Source of the DNA: Magnetospirillum sp. ME-1
GTDB taxonomy: Bacteria; Pseudomonadota; Alphaproteobacteria; Rhodospirillales; Magnetospirillaceae
Assembly (NCBI RefSeq): GCF_002105535.1
Contig: NZ_CP015848.1
Location: forward strand, 2,532,624-2,596,623
Length of the DNA: 64,000 bases
Reading direction: 5' to 3'
The notes below the pieces were generated by a model that saw nothing but the letters and a program-made list of their open reading frames with translations, ran no database searches and was not told the DNA's origin. The position numbers and the translations under genes are program-made. This document shows, piece after piece, positions 27,599-35,929 of this stretch. How positions within the stretch are numbered: the stretch's first letter is position 1; each line of letters begins with the position of its first letter.

Positions 27599-29332
27599 CT
27601 ACTCCTCGGCCTTCTTCATGATCACCCATTGCTGCAGGATCGACAGCGCATTGCTCCACGCCCAGTAGATCACCAGGCCCGAGGCGAAGTTGGCCAGCAG
27701 GAAGGTGAAGATGATCGGCAGGAAGCTCATCATCTTGGCCTGCACCGGGTCGGTGGGCTGGGGATTGAGCTTCTGCTGCAGCCACATGGTGACGCCCATG
27801 ATCAGCGGCCACACGCCCAGATGCATGAAGCTGGGCGGCGTCCAGGGGATCATGCCGAACAGGGTGAAGATGTTGGTGGGATCCTGGGCCGACAGATCGC
27901 TGATCCAGCCGTAGAACGGCGCGTGCCGCATCTCGATGGTGACGAACAGCACCTTGTACAGGGCGAAGAACACCGGAATCTGCACCATGATGGGCAGGCA
28001 GCCCGAGACGGGATTGACCTTCTCGGCCTTGTAGAGCGCCATCATCTCCTGCTGCAGGCGCATCTTGTCGTCGGCATAGCGGGCCTGGAGATCGGCGACG
28101 CGGGGCTGCAGCTTCTTCATCTTGCCCATGGCCACATAGGACTTGTTGGCCAGCGGGAACATGGCGAGCTTGAGCACCACGGTCAGCGCCAGGATGGCGA
28201 GACCCATGTTGCCCAGCGCCGAGTGCAGCATCTGCAGCAGATAGAAGAACGGCTTGGTCAGGAAGTAGAACCAGCCGAAATCGATGGCGAGGTCGAAGCG
28301 GTCGATGCCCAGCTTCTCGGCATAGCCGTCCAGCAGGCTGACCTGCTTGGCCCCCGTGAACAGGTGGAAGCCGGCCTCCTCGGACTTGCCGGGCTCGACC
28401 ATGCGGGCCGAGGCCAGGTAGTCCACCTGATAACGGTCGGCGTTGCCGAGGCGCTGATGGACGAAGCGGCCGGTGATCTCGGTCTTGGCCGGCGGCACCA
28501 GGGCGGTCAGCCAGTACTTGTCGGTGATGCCGGCCCAGCCGCCGGTGGTCTTGTGGCGGGCCGAGCCCTCCTTGCGGAGATCCTCGTACTTCACTTCCTT
28601 CAAGGTGCCGTCGAACACGCCGAGCGGACCTTCATGAAGGATGTACATGCCGGCCACCGCCGGGGTGCCGGTGCGGGCCAGCAGGGCGTAGGGGTGCAGC
28701 GCCGCGGCCTTGGTGCCGTAATTCTCCACCCGCTGGGTGACGCCGAACATGTAGTTCTCGTCCACGGTGTAGGTGCGCACGAAACGCAGCCCCTCGCCGT
28801 TGTCCCAGGTCAGCACCAGCGGCGACGCCGGGGTCAGCGGGCCGTTGCCCTGGGCCTGCCACACCGAATCGGGGCCGGGAACCTTGGTGCCGGCCTCGGC
28901 GGCGACCCAGCCGAACTCGGCCCAATAGGGCTCGGGCGATTCGGCGGGCGACAGCAGGTTGATCTCGCGCGCGTCGGCGGCGGGCGTCTCGCGGTACTTC
29001 ACCAGGGTGATGTCGTCGATGCGCGCGCCCGTCAGCGCGATGGAGCCGTGCATGGCCGGCGTCTGGATGGCGATGCGGCGGCTCTTGCCCAGGGCGTCGC
29101 TCCGCGATGCGCCGGTCTGGACGGCGGCGGCGGCGGGCGTGCCGGGCACCTGGGCCGGGCTGGCGGCGGTGGCCGGAGTGGGCGCGCTGGCGGGCGACGA
29201 CGCGGACTTGGCGTCCGTCGACTGGCTCTGGGCCACCGGCTCGGGCTGCTTGCTCGGGAAGAAGTACTGCCAGCCGATCAGGATGGCGACCGAAATGGCG
29301 ATGGCGACGAAGAGATTGCGCTGGTCGTTCAT
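27599..29332 (-). CDS. yidC: membrane protein insertase YidC
   Basis: A 577-residue Gram-negative YidC that inserts and folds inner-membrane proteins with or without SecYEG. N-terminal signal-anchor helix (FVAIAISVAILIGWQYFFP), a Ser/Ala/Pro-rich linker (about 30-75), the periplasmic P1 domain (about 80-360), and the conserved five-helix core from about 360, with the substrate-groove region NPVSGCLPIMVQIPVFFALY. Full length. Upstream yidD and rnpA and downstream engB give the classic rpmH-rnpA-yidD-yidC order. Confidence 0.97.
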   Translation of the reverse strand: MNDQRNLFVAIAISVAILIGWQYFFPSKQPEPVAQSQSTDAKSASSPASAPTPATAASPAQVPGTPAAAAVQTGASRSDALGKSRRIAIQTPAMHGSIALTGARIDDITLVKYRETPAADAREINLLSPAESPEPYWAEFGWVAAEAGTKVPGPDSVWQAQGNGPLTPASPLVLTWDNGEGLRFVRTYTVDENYMFGVTQRVENYGTKAAALHPYALLARTGTPAVAGMYILHEGPLGVFDGTLKEVKYEDLRKEGSARHKTTGGWAGITDKYWLTALVPPAKTEITGRFVHQRLGNADRYQVDYLASARMVEPGKSEEAGFHLFTGAKQVSLLDGYAEKLGIDRFDLAIDFGWFYFLTKPFFYLLQMLHSALGNMGLAILALTVVLKLAMFPLANKSYVAMGKMKKLQPRVADLQARYADDKMRLQQEMMALYKAEKVNPVSGCLPIMVQIPVFFALYKVLFVTIEMRHAPFYGWISDLSAQDPTNIFTLFGMIPWTPPSFMHLGVWPLIMGVTMWLQQKLNPQPTDPVQAKMMSFLPIIFTFLLANFASGLVIYWAWSNALSILQQWVIMKKAEE

Positions 29333-29338
29333 GTCATC

Positions 29339-29608
29339 CTATTCCGGCAGTCGCGACGGACGGAGGTGTCCGCATTGATCGGTTTTGGCAGGGGGGACGG
29401 GGTCAAAGCCCCCGTCGTTCCAGGGGTGGCAGCGGCAGATCCGCTTTAGCCCAAGCCATGAGCCGCCGATGGGCCCGTGCTCCTCGATGGCTTGCATGGC
29501 GTAGGACGAACAGGACGGCGTGAACCGGCAGCTGGCCGGCAGCACCGGGCTCAGCAGCAGCTGGTACAGGCGGATCAGGCCGCGCATTCCCAGGCCGATG
29601 GGGTTCAT
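29339..29608 (-). CDS. yidD: membrane protein insertion efficiency factor YidD
   Basis: An 89-residue protein. [20 protein letters not shown], then [20 protein letters not shown] and [17 protein letters not shown], with its three-plus conserved Cys, define YidD, a membrane-associated aid to YidC insertion. The ATG overlaps the rnpA stop (ATGA) and the stop is six bases before yidC. The frame extends far upstream through rnpA on the same strand but the family start is the ATG at 29608. Confidence 0.94.
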   Translation of the reverse strand: MNPIGLGMRGLIRLYQLLLSPVLPASCRFTPSCSSYAMQAIEEHGPIGGSWLGLKRICRCHPWNDGGFDPVPPAKTDQCGHLRPSRLPE

Positions 29609-29994
29609 GCCTCTCCCTGCTCTTTCTCGGGCGCCGTCTTTTGCAGCGCGCCGACACGTTTTAACGCCGCCAGCAAATCCTGCAAGAGAAGAGAATATGG
29701 CCGTTCCAGCGTCTCTTTGCGGCCGATCACCACGTAATCGACGCCCGCGCTGGCATGGGCCGGAAAAACCTCGGACACCGCCGCCTTGAGCCGGCGTCTG
29801 GCCCGGTTGCGGCACACCGAATTGCCCACCTTCTTGGAAACGGTGAAGCCGACCCTCAGCGAGTCGGCTTGCATTTCCGTTCCGGGAGCGGGCGCGGCCT
29901 GGAGAATCAGGCCCGGCGCCGCCCACTTTCGCCTCAGGGCCGCGACACGCAGGAAATCGGCCCGAACTTTAAGCCGATCCAGCCGCACGGCCAT
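29605..29994 (-). CDS. rnpA: ribonuclease P protein component
   Basis: A 129-residue basic protein that, with the RNase P RNA, removes tRNA 5' leaders. [20 protein letters not shown] (about 47-66) followed by [10 protein letters not shown] contains the family signature (K-x-x-G-x-A-V-x-R-N-R-x-x-R), here with Ser-Val-Cys in place of the more usual Ala-Val. The C-terminus is variable. It starts six bases after the rpmH stop and ends overlapping yidD. Confidence 0.95.
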   Translation of the reverse strand: MAVRLDRLKVRADFLRVAALRRKWAAPGLILQAAPAPGTEMQADSLRVGFTVSKKVGNSVCRNRARRRLKAAVSEVFPAHASAGVDYVVIGRKETLERPYSLLLQDLLAALKRVGALQKTAPEKEQGEA

Positions 29995-30000
29995 GGGGAT

Positions 30001-30135
30001 TTAAGCGGACAGCTTCTTGCGGCCCTGGCGGCGGCGGTTGGCGATGACCTTGCGGCCGCCGACGGTGGCCATACGAGCGCGGAAGCCGTGGCGGCGGGCG
30101 CGGACGAGCTTGCTCGGCTGATAGGTACGCTTCAC
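30001..30135 (-). CDS. rpmH: 50S ribosomal protein L34
   Basis: A 44-residue, highly basic protein, [20 protein letters not shown] then a [23 protein letters not shown] tail (given in part), the unmistakable bL34. Start codon is GTG at 30135 with GGAG eight bases upstream. First gene of the rpmH-rnpA-yidD-yidC-engB-argB run, with a good promoter 44 bases upstream. Confidence 0.97.
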
Positions 30136-30178
30136 GGGAGGTACTCCAAACTGGAACGGACTTGAAAATGAGCGGACG

Positions 30179-30207
30179 TGTATAAGCCGGGCGAACCCAA
30201 GAGTCAA
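30179..30207 (-). promoter_or_regulatory. sigma70 promoter of the rpmH operon
   Basis: On the minus strand TTGACT (30207-30202), a 17-base spacer and TATACA (30184-30179) form one of the best sigma70-like promoters in the window. The predicted start near 30172 leaves a leader of about 37 bases before the rpmH GTG. The divergent tam gene begins 145 bases from rpmH on the other strand. Confidence 0.65.
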
Positions 30208-30279
30208 TGCGCGGAGTGCATGGGTTTTAGAACCCCGTCCGACCGGCTACACTGAAGTACTTTTTCAAGAGGAGCCGCC

Positions 30280-31050
30280 ATGGCCTGGGACCCCGCCATC
30301 TATTCCGCCTTCGCCCAGCCGCGCCTGCGTCCGGCGCTGGACCTCATGGCCCGCATCGATCTGGCCGACGCCGCCCGCGTGGTGGATCTGGGCTGCGGCA
30401 CCGGCAACGTGACCCGCATCCTGAAGGAACGCTGGGCGCAGGCCGACGTCATCGGCATCGATTCCTCGCCCGAGATGCTGATGACGGCGCGCGACCACGG
30501 CGGCGGGGTGCGCTATCTCCAGGCCGACGCCGCCGGCTGGGCGGAAAGCGGCGGCGAGGTGGACATCCTGTTCTCCAACGCCGCCCTGCACTGGCTGGAC
30601 GGGCACGCCGCGCTGTTTCCCAAACTGCTGGAGCGTATCGCCTCGGGCGGCGTGCTGGCGGTGCAGATGCCCCACAACCACTATGCCGCCTCCCACACCA
30701 TCATGGCCGAGGCCGCCGCCGCCGGGCCGTGGTCCGAGGTGCTCGCCCCCCTGGCGGCCCGCTTCCCCGTCGGCGAGCCCTCCTTTTATTATGACCTGCT
30801 GTCCCGGCACTCCTCCCATATCGACATCTGGGAGACCGAGTACCTGCACGTGCTGGAAGGCGACAACCCGGTGGTCACCTGGACCAAGGGCACGGCGCTC
30901 AGGCCGCTGATGGACGCGGTGGACGGCGCCTGGGCCACCGGCTTCCTGGCCGAATACTCAAGGCGCATCCAGGCCGCCTATCCGCCCAGGTCCGATGGCA
31001 AGACCCTGTTTCCCTTCCGCCGCCTGTTCATGGTGGCACGGAAGGGATGA
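30280..31050 (+). CDS. tam: trans-aconitate 2-methyltransferase
   Basis: A 256-residue SAM-dependent methyltransferase. Motif I VVDLGCGTGNVTRIL (about 34-48), acidic loop GIDSSPEMLM, and DILFSNAALHWLDGH match Tam, as do the N-terminal WDPAIYSAFAQPRLRPALDL and the WETEYLHVLEGDNPVV C-terminal stretch. Tam methylates trans-aconitate, a toxic by-product of aconitase. ATG at 30280 has AGAGGAG nine bases upstream. Monocistronic by context: it is divergent from rpmH and converges on the HD gene. Confidence 0.93.
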   Translation: MAWDPAIYSAFAQPRLRPALDLMARIDLADAARVVDLGCGTGNVTRILKERWAQADVIGIDSSPEMLMTARDHGGGVRYLQADAAGWAESGGEVDILFSNAALHWLDGHAALFPKLLERIASGGVLAVQMPHNHYAASHTIMAEAAAAGPWSEVLAPLAARFPVGEPSFYYDLLSRHSSHIDIWETEYLHVLEGDNPVVTWTKGTALRPLMDAVDGAWATGFLAEYSRRIQAAYPPRSDGKTLFPFRRLFMVARKG

Positions 31051-31052
31051 TA

Positions 31053-31165
31053 TCGGGCTACCGCCCGAACCCATCCGGGGCATGCCCCGGACCCCTTTTT
31101 ATTTCCAAGTGAAGAAGAGGTCTGGAGGCGTCGCCTCCAGCCGGGGCCGGGGCGGGAGCCCCGCA
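31053..31165. repeat. multi-hairpin convergent repeat, copy 2
   Basis: Between convergent tam and the HD gene: CGGGCTACCGCCCG hairpin, ACCCATCCGGGGCATGCCCC, CCTTTTT, an AT-rich centre, TCTGGAGGCGTCGCCTCCAG (hairpin) and GGGGCCGGGGCGGGAGCCCC. The same ordered blocks occur at 34337-34455 and, more loosely, at 25862-26004. The stems followed by T runs could serve as a bidirectional terminator. Confidence 0.65.
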
Positions 31166-31176
31166 TGAAACGGGGG

Positions 31177-31776
31177 TCACGGCGCCAGATAGCCCCGCCG
31201 CACCGCCTCGTCCACCAGGGCGCGGGCATAGGCGCCCAATCGCTCCGACCCCGCCGCGATGCGGGGCAGGAGCTTGTCCACCTTGGCCCGCGTGACGCCG
31301 TGGGGCTTCCAGGTGGCGCCCCCGGTCTCGAAATTGTGCAGGAGCGGCTGCAGGCGGTCGAGCGCGTCGGCGAAGCGGGCATCCGCCGTTTCCCGGGCCT
31401 CGTATTCCTGCCACAGCGCGGCGTACTCGCCGGCCTGATCGGCGGGCAAAAGGCCGAAGAGGCGCGCCGCCGCCTTCCTTTCGCGCTCCTCCTTGTCCTC
31501 GTGCCCGGCCTCGTCGTGGATGAAGGTGTCGCCGGCGTCGATCTCGACGATGTCGTGGATCAGGAGCATGCGCGCCGCGCGGGCCACGTCCACCGCCGGA
31601 TCGGCGTATTCGGCCAGCAGGAAGGCCATGGCGGCGATGTGCCAGGAATGCTCGGCGTCGTTCTCCCGCCGGGACGAATCGGTGAGCAGGGTCTGGCGCA
31701 GCACGGTCTTCAGCTTGTCGATCTCGACGATGAAGGCGATCTGGGCGGCGAGGCGGGGATCGGCGAAGGGAATCAC
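31177..31776 (-). CDS. HD domain hydrolase (HDDC2/YfbR-like)
   Basis: A 199-residue metal-dependent phosphohydrolase. Metal ligands of the HD superfamily are visible: His in RRENDAEHSWHIAAMA, the HD pair in LLIHDIVEIDAGDTF, and a distal Asp in ETADARFADALDRLQPLL. Sequence order matches the HDDC2/YfbR group, some of which are 5'-deoxynucleotidases. Full length. It stands alone, convergent with tam and divergent from rplY. Confidence 0.85.
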   Translation of the reverse strand: MIPFADPRLAAQIAFIVEIDKLKTVLRQTLLTDSSRRENDAEHSWHIAAMAFLLAEYADPAVDVARAARMLLIHDIVEIDAGDTFIHDEAGHEDKEERERKAAARLFGLLPADQAGEYAALWQEYEARETADARFADALDRLQPLLHNFETGGATWKPHGVTRAKVDKLLPRIAAGSERLGAYARALVDEAVRRGYLAP

Positions 31777-31904
31777 GGCGAACCTTTCGTTGGAACGAAA
31801 GGAGTCTACTTACCCTTGCCAACCGGGCGCAACCGGTGTAAACGACCCGCTTCCGCGTGGCACCCCTGGAGGCCGCGCTCATATACGTTTGTCAGGAGAG
31901 TTCA

Positions 31905-32513
31905 ATGTCCGAAGCAATCGCCATCGCCGCCGAGCTGCGCGACGGAAGCGGAAAGGGGGCCGCCCGTGCCACTCGTCGTGCTGGTCTCGTTCCCGGTGTG
32001 ATCTACGGTGCCAAGCAGCCCGCCATCTGCATCCAGATGGACCCCCGCGTGGTCTGGGCCCAGATTTCCAAGACCGGCTTCTTCACCCAGCTGTTCAACG
32101 TCGATCTGGGCAAGGGCGGCAAGCACCTGTGCCTGGCCCGTGACGTCCAGATGCATCCGGTGACCGATCAGCCGATCCACGTCGACTTCATGCGCGTCCC
32201 CACCGACCACGCCATCCACGTGAAGGTGCCGGTCCACTTCGCCAACGAGACCAAGTCTCCGGGCATCAAGAAGGGCGGCGTGCTCAATGTCGAGCTGCAC
32301 GAAATCGAGATCACCTGCACCGCCGACAACATCCCCCACGAGATCGTGGTGGACCTGACCGGCCTGGAGATCGGCGCCTCCGTGCACCTTTCGGACCTGA
32401 AGCTGCCTGCGGGCGCCAAGCCCTACCATGTGGCCGCCGGCGCGACCGTGGCCTCCATCGCGGCCCCCACCGTCAGCCGCGCCGAGACCTCCGAGACCGA
32501 GGCTGCCGGCTAA
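31905..32513 (+). CDS. rplY: 50S ribosomal protein L25/general stress protein Ctc
   Basis: A 202-residue two-domain bL25 (CTC form). The 5S rRNA-binding N-terminal domain is residues 1-95 (RDGSGKGAARATRRAGLVPG then HPVTDQPIHVDFMRV) and the C-terminal beta domain follows (VPVHFANETKSPGIKKGGVL). ATG at 31905 has CAGGAGAG seven bases upstream; an upstream in-frame start at 31857 was rejected. The stop is followed immediately by the pth ATG (TAAATG), the common rplY-pth-ychF order. Confidence 0.96.
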   Translation: MSEAIAIAAELRDGSGKGAARATRRAGLVPGVIYGAKQPAICIQMDPRVVWAQISKTGFFTQLFNVDLGKGGKHLCLARDVQMHPVTDQPIHVDFMRVPTDHAIHVKVPVHFANETKSPGIKKGGVLNVELHEIEITCTADNIPHEIVVDLTGLEIGASVHLSDLKLPAGAKPYHVAAGATVASIAAPTVSRAETSETEAAG

Positions 32514-33218
32514 ATGATCCTGCTGGTCGGACTGGGCAATCCCGGCTCCGACTACGCCAGGAATCGGCACAATATCGGCTTCATGGCGGCGGACGTGATC
32601 GTCCGCCGCCATTCCTTTGGGCCCTGGCGCTCGAAGTTCCAGGCCGAAATGGCCGAGGGAATCATCGGCGGTGAAAAGGTCGTGGTCCTGAAGCCCCAGA
32701 CCTATATGAACCTGTCGGGCCAGTCGGTGCAGGCGGCGGCACGCTTCCTGAAGATCCCGGTGGACGACGTGGTGGTCGTCCATGACGAGCTGGACATCGC
32801 CCCCGGACGCCTCAAGGTCAAGCGGGGCGGCGGCGCGGGCGGCCATAACGGGCTGAAAAGCATCGATTCCCATCTGGGCCGGAATTACCGCCGGGTCCGC
32901 CTCGGCATCGGCCATCCCGGCGACCGCGACCTGGTGTCGGGCTATGTGCTGCACGATTTTGCCAAGGCGGACGAGGCGTGGCTGGTGCCGCTGCTCGACG
33001 CCGTGGCCGACACGTTCCCCATGCTGGTCGCGGGCGACGACGCCGGCTTCATGACCAGGGTGGCGCACCTCACCGCACCGCCTAAGCCGAAGAAGGAGAA
33101 GGTTCCCGCCGAGGCGGCCCCTGCTCCCGCTCCGGCACCCGTTTCCCCCCCGCCGTCCGGTGGCAGCCTCGCCGAGGCGCTGAAGGCGGCTATGACCAAG
33201 ATCACCAGGAAGGACTGA
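32514..33218 (+). CDS. pth: peptidyl-tRNA hydrolase
   Basis: A 234-residue enzyme that recycles peptidyl-tRNA dropped from stalled ribosomes. Catalytic His20 is in [14 protein letters not shown], the tRNA/substrate site has [15 protein letters not shown], and [18 protein letters not shown] then [13 protein letters not shown] and GIGHPGD are conserved. The core ends near 185; the last ~45 residues are a Pro/Ala-rich, Lys-rich tail longer than in E. coli. It shares the stop/start junction with rplY and has no separate ribosome binding site. Confidence 0.97.
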   Translation: MILLVGLGNPGSDYARNRHNIGFMAADVIVRRHSFGPWRSKFQAEMAEGIIGGEKVVVLKPQTYMNLSGQSVQAAARFLKIPVDDVVVVHDELDIAPGRLKVKRGGGAGGHNGLKSIDSHLGRNYRRVRLGIGHPGDRDLVSGYVLHDFAKADEAWLVPLLDAVADTFPMLVAGDDAGFMTRVAHLTAPPKPKKEKVPAEAAPAPAPAPVSPPPSGGSLAEALKAAMTKITRKD

Positions 33219-33222
33219 GTCC

Positions 33223-34326
33223 ATGGGTTTCAACTGCGGTATCGTCGGCCTGCCCAACGTGGGCAAGAGCACCCTGTTCAACGCGCTGACCCAGACGGCG
33301 GCGGCCCAGGCGGCCAATTATCCCTTCTGCACCATCGAGCCCAATGTGGGCCGCGTCGCGGTGCCCGATCCCCGGCTGGACAAGCTGACCGAGATCGGCA
33401 AGAGCCAGAAGGAAATCCCCACCCAGCTGGAATTCGTCGATATCGCCGGCCTGGTGCGGGGTGCTTCCAAGGGCGAGGGCCTGGGCAACCAGTTCCTGGC
33501 CAACATCCGCGAGGTGGACGCCATCGTCCACGTGCTGCGCTGCTTCGTCGACGACGACATCAAGCATGTGGAGGATTCGGTGGACCCGGTGCGCGACGCC
33601 GAGATCATCGAGACCGAGCTGATGCTGGCCGACCTGGACTCGCTCGAACGCCGTATCGTGCCCTTGGAAAAGAAGGCCAAGGGCGGCGACAAGGAAGCCA
33701 AGGCCCAGGTGGACGTCATGACCCCCATCCTGGCGGTCCTGCGCGACGGCAAGCCGGCCCGTACCGTGAAGTTCGATTCGGAAGAAGACCGCATCGCCGC
33801 CAACCGGCTGGGCCTGCTCACCATCAAGCCGGTGGTCTATGCCTGCAACGTCGAAGAGGCCTCGGCCGCCACCGGCAATGCCCTGTCGGAAAAGGTGTTC
33901 GCCATGGCTAAGGCCGAGGGCAATTCGGCGGTGGTGATCTCGGCCGCCATCGAGGCCGAGGTGGCCCAGTTGGCCTCCGACGAGGAGAAGGCCGAGTTCC
34001 TGGAGACCCTGGGCCTGGAGGAAACCGGGCTGGCCCGCGTCATCCGCGCCGGCTACGACCTGCTGCACCTCATCACCTTCTTCACCGTGGGGCCGAAGGA
34101 GGCCCGCGCCTGGACCGTGCAGAAGGGCGCCAAGGCCCCCCAGGCGGCCGGCGTCATCCATACGGATTTCGAGAAGGGCTTCATCCGCGCCGAGACCATC
34201 TCCTACGACGACTTCATCGCGCTGGGCGGCGAGGCGGGCGCCAAGGAAGCCGGCAAGATGCGCCTGGAAGGCAAGGAATACGTCGTCCAGGACGGCGACA
34301 TCTTCCACTTCCGCTTCAACGTGTAA
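33223..34326 (+). CDS. ychF: Obg-like ATPase YchF
   Basis: A 367-residue P-loop protein that prefers ATP over GTP and binds ribosomes. N-terminal G domain with [15 protein letters not shown] (P-loop), [15 protein letters not shown], the [20 protein letters not shown] switch region and YACNVEE in place of NKxD, which explains ATP preference; a coiled-coil insert (about 120-200) and C-terminal TGS domain (about 275-365, with [14 protein letters not shown]). Starts five bases after pth with an AGGACTGAGTCC site. Confidence 0.97.
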   Translation: MGFNCGIVGLPNVGKSTLFNALTQTAAAQAANYPFCTIEPNVGRVAVPDPRLDKLTEIGKSQKEIPTQLEFVDIAGLVRGASKGEGLGNQFLANIREVDAIVHVLRCFVDDDIKHVEDSVDPVRDAEIIETELMLADLDSLERRIVPLEKKAKGGDKEAKAQVDVMTPILAVLRDGKPARTVKFDSEEDRIAANRLGLLTIKPVVYACNVEEASAATGNALSEKVFAMAKAEGNSAVVISAAIEAEVAQLASDEEKAEFLETLGLEETGLARVIRAGYDLLHLITFFTVGPKEARAWTVQKGAKAPQAAGVIHTDFEKGFIRAETISYDDFIALGGEAGAKEAGKMRLEGKEYVVQDGDIFHFRFNV

Positions 34327-34336
34327 ATCGAGGGGC

Positions 34337-34455
34337 ATGCTGGGCTATCGCCCAGACCCATCCGGGGCGATTCCCCGGACCCCCTTTGATTCATAAATAA
34401 CGGGAGGGTTCGGGAGGCTGTGCCTCCCGATGGGGCCGGGGCGCGAGCCCCGCAT
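34337..34455. repeat. multi-hairpin convergent repeat, copy 3
   Basis: Between convergent ychF and the UbiA gene: GGGCTATCGCCC, ACCCATCCGGGGCGATTCCCC, a GGACCCCCTTT run, ATTCATAAATAA centre, GGGAGGCTGTGCCTCCC hairpin and GGGGCCGGGGCGCGAGCCCC. Block order and wording match copy 2 closely and copy 1 in part. The last bases overlap the stop end of the UbiA gene region by nothing significant. Confidence 0.65.
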
Positions 34456-34456
34456 G

Positions 34457-35353
34457 TCAGAGAAAAGCCGCCCCCGCCAGGCTCAGGCCACCCAGCAGAT
34501 GGATGCCCAGGGTGATGCGGATGGCGGCCAGCTGGCCCGTCCGCCCGCCGGCCATCAGGGGCGCGGCGGCCAGGGCGGCCAGCATGGCCAGAAGCGGCGG
34601 AGCCACCGCCCAGGGCGGCAGCTGGGACAGCCAGCCCAGGGCCAGCATCAGGGCCGAAGCCACCGCCTGCACCGAGAGATAGAGCGACGGCGCCCCCTTG
34701 TGGCCCAAGCGCACCACCAGGGTGCGCTTGCCCGCCTGTTCATCGGCGGCGAGATCGGGCACTTCGTTGACGATCAGGATGGCGGCGGTCCAGGCGCCGA
34801 CGATGGCCGAACACAGTACCGCCTCAAGCCCGATAGTTCCGCTCTGCAGCCGGAAACAGGCCGCCACCGGCAGGCCGAAGGCCAGCGCCACCGCCGCCTC
34901 GCCCAGGCCGCGCGACGCCAGGCTGAAGGGCGGCAGGGAATAGGCCAGCGCCAGCGCAGCGCCCACCAGACCGAACCACAGAACCCATTCACCCTTGGTC
35001 TGGCTGAGGATGCCGCCCAAGGCGCCGGCGGCCAGCAGCAGGACCACGCCCCACGCCGCCATGGCCCGCAGGCCGAGCCGTCCGTCCTGGATGAAGCGCG
35101 AACCGCCGGTGAAGGGGGGGATGCGGTCCTGGTTGATGCGGTCGGCGCCGTTCAACTCGTCGCCCACATCGTTCAGCACATTGGCCCCGGCATGCAGGCA
35201 GGCCATGCCCACCGCCGCCAGGCCCAAAGCCACGCTGTCGAGGGCATGGGCGCGGTGAGCGCCCCAGCAGGTCCCCACCATCACCGGAACCAGGGCGGCG
35301 GGCAGGAACATGGGGCGGGTGGCGAAAAACAGGGTTCGGGGCAGGTTGGGCAT
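34457..35353 (-). CDS. UbiA family prenyltransferase (MenA-like)
   Basis: A 298-residue membrane protein with about eight to nine helices. First Asp motif NDVGDELNGADR (61-72) and second NEVPDLAADEQAGKRTLVV chelate Mg-prenyl diphosphate. The motif wording (NDxxDxxxGxD, then NxxxDxxxDxxxGKRTL) is closest to MenA, 1,4-dihydroxy-2-naphthoate prenyltransferase, rather than UbiA proper. No other menaquinone gene is nearby, so the aromatic acceptor is uncertain. ATG at 35353 gives the family N-terminus PRTLFFATRPMFLPAALVPV; a TTG 16 codons upstream is less likely. Confidence 0.82.
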   Translation of the reverse strand: MPNLPRTLFFATRPMFLPAALVPVMVGTCWGAHRAHALDSVALGLAAVGMACLHAGANVLNDVGDELNGADRINQDRIPPFTGGSRFIQDGRLGLRAMAAWGVVLLLAAGALGGILSQTKGEWVLWFGLVGAALALAYSLPPFSLASRGLGEAAVALAFGLPVAACFRLQSGTIGLEAVLCSAIVGAWTAAILIVNEVPDLAADEQAGKRTLVVRLGHKGAPSLYLSVQAVASALMLALGWLSQLPPWAVAPPLLAMLAALAAAPLMAGGRTGQLAAIRITLGIHLLGGLSLAGAAFL

Positions 35354-35518
35354 GGAATCAGACTGCCCTTGCGGGGAGCGGCTCGCGTTGACGCGGGTCA
35401 AGAGCGCGGCCTCCCTTCGTCCGATGGTATAGGCGGGAGTCCACCCGATTGTTCCGGTGCGGGCAACAGGCGTAGAGTCCCGGCTTCATGATTGGCGACG
35501 CAGTCTTTGGGGGACGCG

Positions 35519-35890
35519 ATGCCGGACAGAATACGCGGTTTTCAAACCTTGATCCATGTCTCGCTGGGCTTCGGCGCGGTGGCGTCGCTGCTCCAGTTCG
35601 GCCAGATGGACGCCAACGGCGATTCCGGCTTCGTCATCGCCGTCCAGGCGACGACCATGGCCGCCCTGGCGTTCTTCACCCACCTGATCACCCATCACGG
35701 CGGCCATTGGGTTCGCTGGGTCTGCGCCATCCTTTGGTGTCTGGGCCTGCCCTTCCTGATGATGGCCCTGATGCTGGCCTATCGCTCCGACGCGGTGATC
35801 GGCGGCCTGCTGGCCGCCCAGGCGCTGATCCAGGGGGCCGCGGTGGCCCTGCTGTTCACCGAGGACGCCGGAAACTGGTTCGAGGCCTGA
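35519..35890 (+). CDS. small four-helix membrane protein, unknown
   Basis: A 123-residue hydrophobic protein with about four transmembrane helices (GFQTLIHVSLGFGAVASLLQ, ATTMAALAFFTHLI, VCAILWCLGLPFLMMALMLA, GLLAAQALIQGAAVALLF). I do not recognise a family. ATG at 35519 has GGGGGACGC just upstream; TTG at 35492 would add nine residues. It ends 39 bases before the diguanylate cyclase and probably shares its transcript, which may suggest a link to c-di-GMP signalling, but this is guesswork. Confidence 0.7.
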   Translation: MPDRIRGFQTLIHVSLGFGAVASLLQFGQMDANGDSGFVIAVQATTMAALAFFTHLITHHGGHWVRWVCAILWCLGLPFLMMALMLAYRSDAVIGGLLAAQALIQGAAVALLFTEDAGNWFEA

Positions 35891-35929
35891 TGTTGTGATA
35901 CCAGTGGGGCATGGGGAGGAACCGACTCC

